Shown one piece after another: positions 57,536 to 64,000 of a stretch of 64,000 bases of DNA. The stretch's first letter is position 1; the number at the start of each line of letters is the position of its first letter. Both the position numbers and the translations under genes were made by a program. Below the pieces are notes generated by a model, which saw nothing but the letters and a program-made list of their open reading frames with translations, did not search any database and was not told where the DNA came from. This DNA is from Larkinella sp965227735 (GTDB taxonomy: Bacteria > Bacteroidota > Bacteroidia > Cytophagales > Spirosomataceae): contig NZ_OZ245776.1 of NCBI RefSeq assembly GCF_965227735.1, forward strand, positions 5,952,001-6,016,000, in the 5' to 3' direction.

Positions 57536-58429
57536 TTATGGCAGGTAGTACCGCCGGGCAAATGTCATGAAACCGGCCGCTAGACCCTCCGGTAGTCCCT
57601 GCAAATGAACGAAACTGAACGTTCGGGGCAGGCGAAAATCCTTAATGGTAACAATTTTGAGCACTCCGCTCTTGACTTCTTTTTCAATGGCGCGGGAGGA
57701 CAGAATGGACAGGCAATTGGCGTGTTCCAGAAATGATTTGATGCTTTCCGAACTGCCCAGGTGCATGACCACGGTCAGCGCGGAAGGCCGGATGCCCCGC
57801 GCCTGGAGTGCCGTTTCCAGCACTTCGAGCGTGCCGGAACCGCGTTCGCGCAACACCATCGGAATGGCGCTCAGATCTTCCAGCGTAATTTCCTTCAGAC
57901 GGCTGTAGCGGCTGTTGCTGTGCACGACGGCGACCAGTTCATCTTCCAGAAAATCATGGTATTTCAACCCGGCATGGTGTTTTTTGCCTTCCACAATGCC
58001 CAGATCGATCTCTTTGGCCGAAACCGCGTGTTCGATCATCTCGGTGTTGCCGGTTTGCAAACTGAGCTGGATGGTTGGATACCGTTCGTAATAGGAAGCC
58101 AGGAGGGGCGATATCAGGTATTGGGCGATGGTGGTGCTGGCACCGAGCCGCAGACTGCCTTTCAAGTCATTTTTAAAAGTATTTAGCTCAAAAAGGGCTT
58201 CCTGATACAGATCAAAGATTTGCCCGGCATACCGGAACAACACCTCACCTGGGGGCGTCAGCACGATGGTATTGCCTTTCCGGTCAAAAAGCCGCAGGCC
58301 GAGCATATCCTCCAGTGCCTTCACATGTTTGGTAACAGCGGGCTGGGTAATGAATAGCTCCGAAGAGGCTTTCGTGAAACTGTGGTGACGGGCGACGCTG
58401 TAAAATACTCTCAACCGGAAATCTTCCAT
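57536..58429 (-). CDS. LysR family transcriptional regulator
   Basis: A 297-residue regulator started at the ATG at 58429 (MEDFRLRVFYSVARHHSFTK). The HTH is ASSELFITQPAVTKHVKALE, with DMLGLRLFDRKGNTIVLTPP after it. The effector domain covers about 90-297 (LRLGASTTIAQYLISPLLAS; AKEIDLGIVEGKKHH; AIPMVLRERGSGTLEVLETA). Frames extending to 58507 add a hydrophobic run that is likely untranslated. It is divergent from the glycerol-3-phosphate dehydrogenase gene, which could be a target. The substrings resemble CysB/CysL-type members, without certainty. Confidence 0.92.
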   Translation of the reverse strand: MEDFRLRVFYSVARHHSFTKASSELFITQPAVTKHVKALEDMLGLRLFDRKGNTIVLTPPGEVLFRYAGQIFDLYQEALFELNTFKNDLKGSLRLGASTTIAQYLISPLLASYYERYPTIQLSLQTGNTEMIEHAVSAKEIDLGIVEGKKHHAGLKYHDFLEDELVAVVHSNSRYSRLKEITLEDLSAIPMVLRERGSGTLEVLETALQARGIRPSALTVVMHLGSSESIKSFLEHANCLSILSSRAIEKEVKSGVLKIVTIKDFRLPRTFSFVHLQGLPEGLAAGFMTFARRYYLP

Positions 58430-58605
58430 CGGAACAATCAATAAAGCTATAGTTATAACCAAAGGTAATAGAGCTACGAAGAAAACAAACCAGGAAATTG
58501 CCAACAAGCCCTGCGGGCTTATTGGCCGTGAAGTTGCATGAAAATAACTACCAGACTCTGCTTACCTTTGCATTTCTCCGCTAAACTCGGCGAAACAACT
58601 CGATT

Positions 58606-60246
58606 ATGCAGCGCAACGACCATCTCAAAGAAGCCGAAAATCAGGAATTTGACATTTGCATCATTGGTGGAGGTGCCACCGGCGCCGGGTGTCTGCTCGA
58701 TGCCCAAAGCCGGGGTCTGAGGGCCATCCTCATCGAGAAGCACGATTTTGCTTCCGAAACTTCCAGTAAATCGACGAAGCTGATTCACGGCGGGGTGCGG
58801 TATCTGGAGCAAGCGGTCAAACAGGCCGATCTGAACCAGTATCACATGGTGAAAAAAGCCCTGCGCGAACGGCTGACGCTCATCCGGAACGCTCCGCATC
58901 TGGCACACCCGCTGGCCCTGCTGACGCCCTGCATGAGCTGGATGGAAGGCATTTACTATACCGCCGGACTGAAAATGTACGACACGCTCTCCGGCGACCT
59001 GAGCATCGGAAAAAGCGAGTGGCTGAACAAAGAAGAAGCCCTGAAACGCAACCCCTCGCTCACCCATAAAATTCACAGCGCGGTGTTGTATTACGACGGT
59101 CAGTTGAACGATGCGCGGTACAATATGTCGCTGGTCAAAACCGCCATGCAATACGGTGCTGTGGCCCTCAACCACGCCGAAGCCCGCACGTTTGAGAAGG
59201 ATGCGGCCGGTCAACTGGTGGTTTTGTACGTCCGGGATTCGCTGACGGGGCGGTTGTTGCGGGTGCGGGCCAAACGGTTTATCAACGCCACCGGTCCGTT
59301 TGCCGACCGCATCCGACTGCTGGCGAACCCCGAAATGGGCATCCGGATGCGGGTCAGCAAGGGCGTTCACATCATTGTGCCGGGCGAGCTGATGCCGTCG
59401 GATGCCGCCATTCTGGTGCCGAAAACCGACGACGGACGCGTGGTTTTCATTATTCCCTACAACGGAAAATTGATGATTGGGACAACCGAAACCGAGTCGG
59501 AACTGGGCGAGTCGGAGCCGGTGGTCGAGCGGGCGGAAGTCGATTATCTGATCAGTTACGTCAACCGGTATTTTGAAAAACCGATCACCGCCGATCAGGT
59601 CATTGCCGGTTTTGCCGGTTTGCGCCCCCTGTTGCAGGCCGACCCCAACGCCGATACCAAGCAACTGGTGCGCGATCACGAGGTGGAAGTGGATCCGGCG
59701 TCGGGCCTCGTCAGCATTCTCGGTGGCAAATGGACAACGTATCGACTCATGGCGAAAGACACCATCGACAAGTTCTACGAATTGCAGCAATGGCCCGAAC
59801 AACCCTGCGTTACGGATCACATCAAACTGGTCGGGGCCGAAGGTTACGCGGATGATTTCTGGAAAGTGCTGGTCAATAAATACGCCGTTCCGGAAGCCAT
59901 TGCCAGACACCTGAACCGACAATATGGCACCGAAAGTCTGGAAATTGCGCAGCTTATGCACGACCGGCCCGACTGGGCCGAGCGGCTTTCTGATCGTTTG
60001 CCACACACCAAGGCCGAGGTGGTTTTTGTGGTGCGGGCCGAAATGGCGCAAACCCTCAAGGATGTGCTGGCCCGGCGGTTTGGCCTGGAACTCACCGACT
60101 GGGAATCCACCGACCAGATTTCTGAAACCGTTGCCGACCTCATGGCCGCCGAACTGGGTTGGACCGAGGACGAGCGCCGGAAAGCCGTGTCCGACTACCA
60201 CGCCGAGATCGACTGGTTTCGGAAATCGGCGGGGCTGGTACTTTAA
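58606..60246 (+). CDS. glpD: Glycerol-3-phosphate dehydrogenase/oxidase
   Basis: A 546-residue FAD enzyme that oxidises glycerol 3-phosphate to dihydroxyacetone phosphate at the membrane. The FAD site is FDICIIGGGATGAGCLLDAQ. Other marks: LIEKHDFASETSSKSTKLIH with GGVRYLEQAV, FINATGPFADRIRLL, SKGVHIIVPGELMP, VVFIIPYNGKLMIGTTETE, AGFAGLRPLLQADPNADT, and GGKWTTYRLMAKDTIDKF, followed by a C-terminal DAO_C domain. Full length. No glpK or glpF neighbour is seen here. Its stop faces the GH106-like gene. Confidence 0.95.
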   Translation: MQRNDHLKEAENQEFDICIIGGGATGAGCLLDAQSRGLRAILIEKHDFASETSSKSTKLIHGGVRYLEQAVKQADLNQYHMVKKALRERLTLIRNAPHLAHPLALLTPCMSWMEGIYYTAGLKMYDTLSGDLSIGKSEWLNKEEALKRNPSLTHKIHSAVLYYDGQLNDARYNMSLVKTAMQYGAVALNHAEARTFEKDAAGQLVVLYVRDSLTGRLLRVRAKRFINATGPFADRIRLLANPEMGIRMRVSKGVHIIVPGELMPSDAAILVPKTDDGRVVFIIPYNGKLMIGTTETESELGESEPVVERAEVDYLISYVNRYFEKPITADQVIAGFAGLRPLLQADPNADTKQLVRDHEVEVDPASGLVSILGGKWTTYRLMAKDTIDKFYELQQWPEQPCVTDHIKLVGAEGYADDFWKVLVNKYAVPEAIARHLNRQYGTESLEIAQLMHDRPDWAERLSDRLPHTKAEVVFVVRAEMAQTLKDVLARRFGLELTDWESTDQISETVADLMAAELGWTEDERRKAVSDYHAEIDWFRKSAGLVL

Positions 60247-60276
60247 TATGAAGTAAATAAACGAGTGGTCTGGCCG

Positions 60277-60331
60277 GTGGTTTCGGAGATATAGGATTGA
60301 TCAGAGGTTAATTCTATTTCCCCGAAACCAC
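60277..60331. repeat. Inverted repeat at convergent 3' ends
   Basis: GTGGTTTCGG (60277-60286) is perfectly complementary to CCGAAACCAC (60322-60331), loop 35 bases. The right arm falls inside the last codons of the GH106-like gene. It may be a bidirectional terminator without a T-run. Confidence 0.55.
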
Positions 60332-63133
60332 GGGTGTCAACGTCACCGGGCCGAGTAATCCAGACGCCAGCGGTTTCCATTTTTCAGCGGTAAAATTCCC
60401 ATCTTCACCCCGGTTTTCGCGCAGCCGGGCCGACATGTTGATGTTGTAAAATTTCTTCCAGTTGATGTGTTCCCGATCCATGTCGGCAATCCGGTTTGCC
60501 ATGCTGTTCGACACAAAAACCGTCAGGGTGTTGGTCGGTTTTAACTGGTCTTTGGGAATAAAAACCTGATACGTTGGCCCGATCAAGGTTCCGATTTCTT
60601 TGCCATTCAGTTGAACACGGGCACTTTCGGCCACTTTTCCCAGATCGAGCAGCCAGCCGTCACCGGTTCCTTCCGGTTTCGGGAAAGAAATCGTGTAGGT
60701 GGCCGTTCCCGAAAACTTTTTTACATCATTGCCCTCCAGTTCCGTCCACGAAGCCAGTTGATCGGTTTCTTTTTTGGTGGGCAACTGTGGCCCTCCCTCA
60801 ATGAAATTGATCGCCCAGGTTCCCTTGATTTCAGTCCCGGCGGCTGACGGTTTTAGATACGCATACGCCGGACCACTGACGGCCGTTCGTGACGTTTCCA
60901 AAATGCAGGACTCGCCGGGCGCCAGTTGCAGATACACCTCCCCAACTCCGCCGGTTGTTCGAAACCGGGCCAGGCCCAGCTTCTCCGTCATCGGGTTATA
61001 CAACGCCACCGACTTCGCAGCCACGCTGAGCGGCACCCAGCCGTCAACGGCCTTGTTCCCCCAGTTGGCGATGAAATAGTAATTTCCGGCTGCGTGACTC
61101 CGGCGCACCACCTGTAGCCCGGTATCGACCATTTTCTCCCGCTTAACGCCCGCAGCCGTCAGCATAGCTTCCAGATCACTCGCTACCCAGAACGCGCCTT
61201 TCCCGACCCGCGCTTTCTGCACCCCATCCTCGGCATCCTCGAAATTGATGGACGTAATCAACGCATTGAACGCGTTCTGGCGAAGGGCCAGTTTGCCCCA
61301 ACCGGGAACATCCTGCGGTAGTTCGTTGGCAAAAACCACCTTCGCCCCGCTCTGCGCCAGCTTCATCAACTGCTGCAGCGTTTCCAGCGGAATCAGTTGC
61401 GCTTCGGGTACCAGAATCGTCTGGTACGTTACGCCACCAGTTTGCAATTTCCCGCCAAGGGCCGTTACTTTCATCAGTTGTTTATCCGATATAAAGTCGA
61501 AACCGTATCCTTTTTTCAGGAGCGTCTCGGCATGTTTCTCCACCGGCAAGCCTTTAAAGCCGTGTTCGATCCCGTCGAAATGTTGCAGCAACTCCCGGGC
61601 AGGGCGGGCAAAGGCATCGTAGATCGGCAGGTAGACCAGTACATCGTTGTTCGGCTTTCCGGCTTGCAGAAACGACTGGCAACGAGCTACATACTGATTC
61701 AGCTTTCCAAAATCCGTCCAGAAGGAATTGTTCGGATTGAAATGCACGGCGGCATAAAACAGCCAGCCGGGCCAGGCAGCTTCCTGCGGGGAATAGTTGG
61801 TGCCGTGGTAAAACGTGTGGTTCACCCCGCCGAGCAGAAACCGGTCCATGTCCTTTTTAATGTCGCTCAGTTTCGACAGGAAATGTTCGTTATCCCAAGT
61901 CGCCGACTCCGACGAAGTCAGCTTTTTGCCCGTCACGTTGGCCGCCGACGACGCAAATTTGATGCGCAGCATTTCCGTGCCTTCGATCTCGGGAATGTCG
62001 GTGATGGCATACAAATCCAGAATGTTCGCGGGCGAACCGTGCGCCTGGTTCCGGATGATTTTGCCTTTCCCTTTGGCCCAATCGCTCCAGGTTTTCGTGT
62101 AATTTTCGAGCAGCAGTTCCGAAATGGTTTCCCGGTAATCGGTCAGCACGCGCTGGTAACGGTCATTTTTTCCTTTTGCAAAAAAGGACACCAGTTGGTG
62201 CCGCAGGTCGTAGCCGCGCCGTTTCACAAACTCATTGAACAGGGCCGGGGTCCAGTTGCTTTCGCCCTGGGCGTCGTCCACCTCATACGAATCGTTGAAA
62301 AACGCCCGGAGATTTTTCAGATCGTGCCCTTTAAAAGCCGTATCGAATTTTTTGAGGTAATTCTGCGTGGCGGTTTTGGAAAAGTGATCGATCACGTCGC
62401 CCTCGCCCCCCGGCCCGGCCCGCTCGACCATCTTGCCGTGCCAGCCCTGAAAAACCGCATACAAAATCCAGGTGCCGTCCGGCGCCGTCCAGTTCAGTTT
62501 CCCCGTACTGTCGACGCTGGTGGTCAGGTTGATGACCCGGCCGTTGTCCGAATACGCCATCATTGTGACCAGCGGCAGCGGTTTTTCGAACCGCACCTGA
62601 TCGAACGCATGACGTTGCAGATTCGGATTTTTTGCAATCGGCTCGACCAATTCTTTGATGTCGATTTTCTCACCCACCGTCCGAACCATCGGTTTCTGAA
62701 TATAAGTTACCGACTCGTTGAGCGTCTCGCCACTTTTCAGCGTAAAGGTTTTGTGAACGACGTACTTGCAGGCATCTTCCGGCGTCACCCACGGTCCGCC
62801 AAACGGCCAGCCCGACGCCTGCGCCAGATCAACCCCCAGACCAATCCGACTGGCTTCTTTCAGGGTATGATCCAGCATCGACATCCACTTCGGCGACAGA
62901 AAATCGATGAACTGTTTTTCTTCCCCTTTTACGCCATAAATTGGAGTAATTTCGACCCCGCCCAAACCCGCTTTCTGGTATTGGGTCATCAGGTTCGTCA
63001 GGTCTTTCGGGTTCACGGCGCTCCCCATCCACCACCACCGGGTCCAGGGTTTGGCCTGCTGCGTGACGGCTGGCCAGCGGGGTTGGGCAAGAAGGGCGTT
63101 GCTGAGGAGAAGTAAAAAAAGTAATTTTTTCAT
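60314..63133 (-). CDS. Secreted GH106-like glycoside hydrolase
   Basis: A 939-residue protein with signal peptide MKKLLFLLLLSNALLAQ. The barrel begins PWTRWWWMGSAVNPKDLTNL with GLGGVEITPIYGVKGEE, then FGGPWVTPEDACKYVVHKTF, FFNDSYEVDDAQGESNWTPA (likely catalytic acidics) and RNQAHGSPANILDLYAITDI with PEIEGTEML. These are the marks of the GH106 (alpha-L-rhamnosidase) type enzymes. The C-terminus has a beta-sandwich (KFSGTATYTISFPKPEGTGD, DLGKVAESARVQLNGKEIGT) as in galactose-binding domains. A perfect 38-base inverted repeat lies 18 bases upstream of its ATG. It follows a GH39-like gene, suggesting a polysaccharide-degradation set. Confidence 0.88.
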   Translation of the reverse strand: MKKLLFLLLLSNALLAQPRWPAVTQQAKPWTRWWWMGSAVNPKDLTNLMTQYQKAGLGGVEITPIYGVKGEEKQFIDFLSPKWMSMLDHTLKEASRIGLGVDLAQASGWPFGGPWVTPEDACKYVVHKTFTLKSGETLNESVTYIQKPMVRTVGEKIDIKELVEPIAKNPNLQRHAFDQVRFEKPLPLVTMMAYSDNGRVINLTTSVDSTGKLNWTAPDGTWILYAVFQGWHGKMVERAGPGGEGDVIDHFSKTATQNYLKKFDTAFKGHDLKNLRAFFNDSYEVDDAQGESNWTPALFNEFVKRRGYDLRHQLVSFFAKGKNDRYQRVLTDYRETISELLLENYTKTWSDWAKGKGKIIRNQAHGSPANILDLYAITDIPEIEGTEMLRIKFASSAANVTGKKLTSSESATWDNEHFLSKLSDIKKDMDRFLLGGVNHTFYHGTNYSPQEAAWPGWLFYAAVHFNPNNSFWTDFGKLNQYVARCQSFLQAGKPNNDVLVYLPIYDAFARPARELLQHFDGIEHGFKGLPVEKHAETLLKKGYGFDFISDKQLMKVTALGGKLQTGGVTYQTILVPEAQLIPLETLQQLMKLAQSGAKVVFANELPQDVPGWGKLALRQNAFNALITSINFEDAEDGVQKARVGKGAFWVASDLEAMLTAAGVKREKMVDTGLQVVRRSHAAGNYYFIANWGNKAVDGWVPLSVAAKSVALYNPMTEKLGLARFRTTGGVGEVYLQLAPGESCILETSRTAVSGPAYAYLKPSAAGTEIKGTWAINFIEGGPQLPTKKETDQLASWTELEGNDVKKFSGTATYTISFPKPEGTGDGWLLDLGKVAESARVQLNGKEIGTLIGPTYQVFIPKDQLKPTNTLTVFVSNSMANRIADMDREHINWKKFYNINMSARLRENRGEDGNFTAEKWKPLASGLLGPVTLTPVVSGK

Positions 63134-63150
63134 GTGTTTTGAGAGTAAGA

Positions 63151-63242
63151 GCTATTACACAGAGTTTATCAGAGGACATCAGAGTTTATCAAAGTTTTCT
63201 CTGTTAAACTCTGATGTCCTCTGATAAACTCTGTGTAATAGC
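63151..63242. repeat. Perfect 38-base inverted repeat
   Basis: Arms 63151-63188 and 63205-63242 are identical on opposite strands over all 38 bases, with a 16-base loop. Each arm repeats the word CAGAGTTTATCA twice, with GAGGACATCAGAG between. It lies between the GH39-like stop and the GH106-like start. It is the most perfect of the inverted-repeat islands here, so the copy is probably recent. Confidence 0.97.
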
Positions 63243-63246
63243 CACT

Positions 63247-64000
63247 TCACCACGTCAGTTTATACAACGAAATCCCCTGCCGAGGCAGGTCGGTTTTCAG
63301 CCGGACGGTGCCGTTGGTAACCGCCACCTGCGCGGGTGCTTCGAATTGGGCCAGCTTCCCGGCTTTTTCCAGCGTCGCAATCTGCTCGGGCGTCGGTTGC
63401 TTTGGCGAACCCATTTTTAGCCAGACCGCGTAAGAATTACTGTGGTTTTCGTCGATTCGGTACTGCGTCACCGTCACCTGTTGGGCCGGTAAACCTTTGA
63501 TAGCCAGATCTACCGGCGAAGCGGCCGCCGGAATGTTGTCGTCGTGGTAGTTCCAGACCATCACAGCCGCCGTGTTTGAAGCCGTGTCGCGGGTTGCCAG
63601 GGCGTTGACGTCCGGTTCGGTTCGCCGAACGCTGGAGTCGCGAATCGCCATCGTGTGGTAGGCCATGTTACCGCTGACCTCCACCCGGTTTCCGCGCATC
63701 ATGCCGTACATCCGAAACACGTTCAGCACCGGTTTATCGACGCCGTTGGTCGCCAGATCGCGAAAACCGTAGAACCAGGGCTGTTCTTCAAACTCGAACG
63801 ACCACGAAACCGCGCCTTTGAAATTCACCTGATGCGCATCCGCCAGCTCGTATTTCCGGGCAAACGCGGCCGCCGTATAGCTCGAATACATCGTACCGTT
63901 GCGGTAGGCGTTCTCCGGGTTGGTTTGCATGCCACAAGCCGCGCAACCTTCCGGGTCTGACTCGCCAATGATAATCGGGAGTTTGCTGAATTCGGGATAC
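63247..64000 (-). CDS. GH39-like beta-xylosidase, C-terminal part (partial)
   Basis: The frame is open from the window end (64000) to the TGA at 63247, so the N-terminal part lies beyond. The first visible residues are YPEFSKLPIIIGESDPEGCA; IIIGESDPEG fits the catalytic-Glu region of GH39-type xylosidases. Then come RNGTMYSSYTAAAFARKYEL, FKGAVSWSFEFEEQPWFYGF, and NGVDKPVLNVFRMYGMMRGN, followed by a beta-sandwich with VMVWNYHDDNIPAAASPVDL and RIDENHSNSYAVWLKMG. These strings are characteristic of xylan 1,4-beta-xylosidase. The stop lies four bases from the 38-base inverted repeat. Confidence 0.88.
   Translation of the reverse strand, partial: YPEFSKLPIIIGESDPEGCAACGMQTNPENAYRNGTMYSSYTAAAFARKYELADAHQVNFKGAVSWSFEFEEQPWFYGFRDLATNGVDKPVLNVFRMYGMMRGNRVEVSGNMAYHTMAIRDSSVRRTEPDVNALATRDTASNTAAVMVWNYHDDNIPAAASPVDLAIKGLPAQQVTVTQYRIDENHSNSYAVWLKMGSPKQPTPEQIATLEKAGKLAQFEAPAQVAVTNGTVRLKTDLPRQGISLYKLTW

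Noticed and set aside
58519..60201. A 560-codon open frame on the minus strand opposite glpD
   Set aside because: It is the antisense shadow of a strongly codon-biased gene; its product is low-complexity His/Gly/Gln/Phe-rich and matches nothing, while glpD is complete on the other strand.
61397..63115. A 572-codon open frame opposite the GH106-like gene
   Set aside because: Same reason: an antisense shadow of a full-length, clearly recognisable enzyme.

Overview
The window reads as a chromosomal segment of a Bacteroidota bacterium, most likely order Cytophagales and close to Spirosoma or Larkinella. The signs are type IX secretion C-terminal sorting domains (T9SS type A) on two secreted proteins, candidate promoters of the Bacteroidota type (TTG, 19-20 bases, TAnnTTTG), many SusD/PorT-era outer-membrane style hypotheticals, DUF4230, DUF3108 and DUF1684 proteins, and a pheT-(coiled coil)-zapA-rny gene order. 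The genus is inferred from overall protein character only; no rRNA gene is present to fix it.

Layout. 1-4.3 kb: the end of an unknown gene, two envelope proteins sharing a duplicated domain, and a convergent set of three secreted or membrane hypotheticals. 4.5-12.1 kb: a very large hybrid histidine kinase with a RidA gene behind it, an HxlR regulator, an outer-membrane barrel, a Kbp-like BON-LysM protein, an AT-rich lipoprotein gene and a VOC protein. 12.5-19.4 kb: a TMTC-like membrane glycosyltransferase with TPRs facing the rny-zapA-coiled coil-pheT cluster. 19.6-24.8 kb: a five-gene minus-strand operon led by a secreted caspase-like peptidase, with a divergent partner gene. 24.8-31.4 kb: DUF1684, a FdtA-like cupin, riboflavin synthase, a PASTA protein coupled to a T9SS cargo protein, rhodanese, miaA and DUF4230. 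31.4-40.7 kb: an M1 peptidase with T9SS tail, a BNR protein, the RqcH/NFACT protein, a sugar epimerase, an MBL-fold hydrolase, a lone response regulator, a WapI-like immunity protein and a Uma2 nuclease-fold protein. 40.7-46.2 kb: both methylmalonyl-CoA mutase subunits and divergent dnaA. 46.3-54.1 kb: tandem Acetyltransf_6-like paralogues, DUF3108, a zinc aminopeptidase, a barrel protein, recA and citrate synthase. 54.3-64 kb: amidohydrolase, acyltransferase, LysR, glycerol-3-phosphate dehydrogenase, a GH106-like glycosidase and the end of a GH39-like xylosidase.

The most unusual signal is not a gene. At least six intergenic gaps hold long inverted repeats whose arms are built of short, tandemly repeated words, in several word families (near 14.4, 29.7, 33.5, 36.7, 44.4, 46.3 and 63.2 kb). 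They sit in convergent, divergent and co-directional gaps alike. Related or analogous palindromic DNA also lies inside coding sequence: three palindromes at an exact 30-base period inserted in frame in the large mutase subunit, a repeat word translated inside the small mutase subunit, and a repeat arm that supplies the last residues and stop codon of miaA. This resembles, by analogy, the protein-invading palindromic elements known from Rickettsia. No IS element, prophage, tRNA, rRNA or CRISPR array was recognised.

Most of the rest is ordinary core metabolism and envelope biology. The secreted caspase operon and the orphan immunity protein beside a Uma2 gene are the other loci worth attention.
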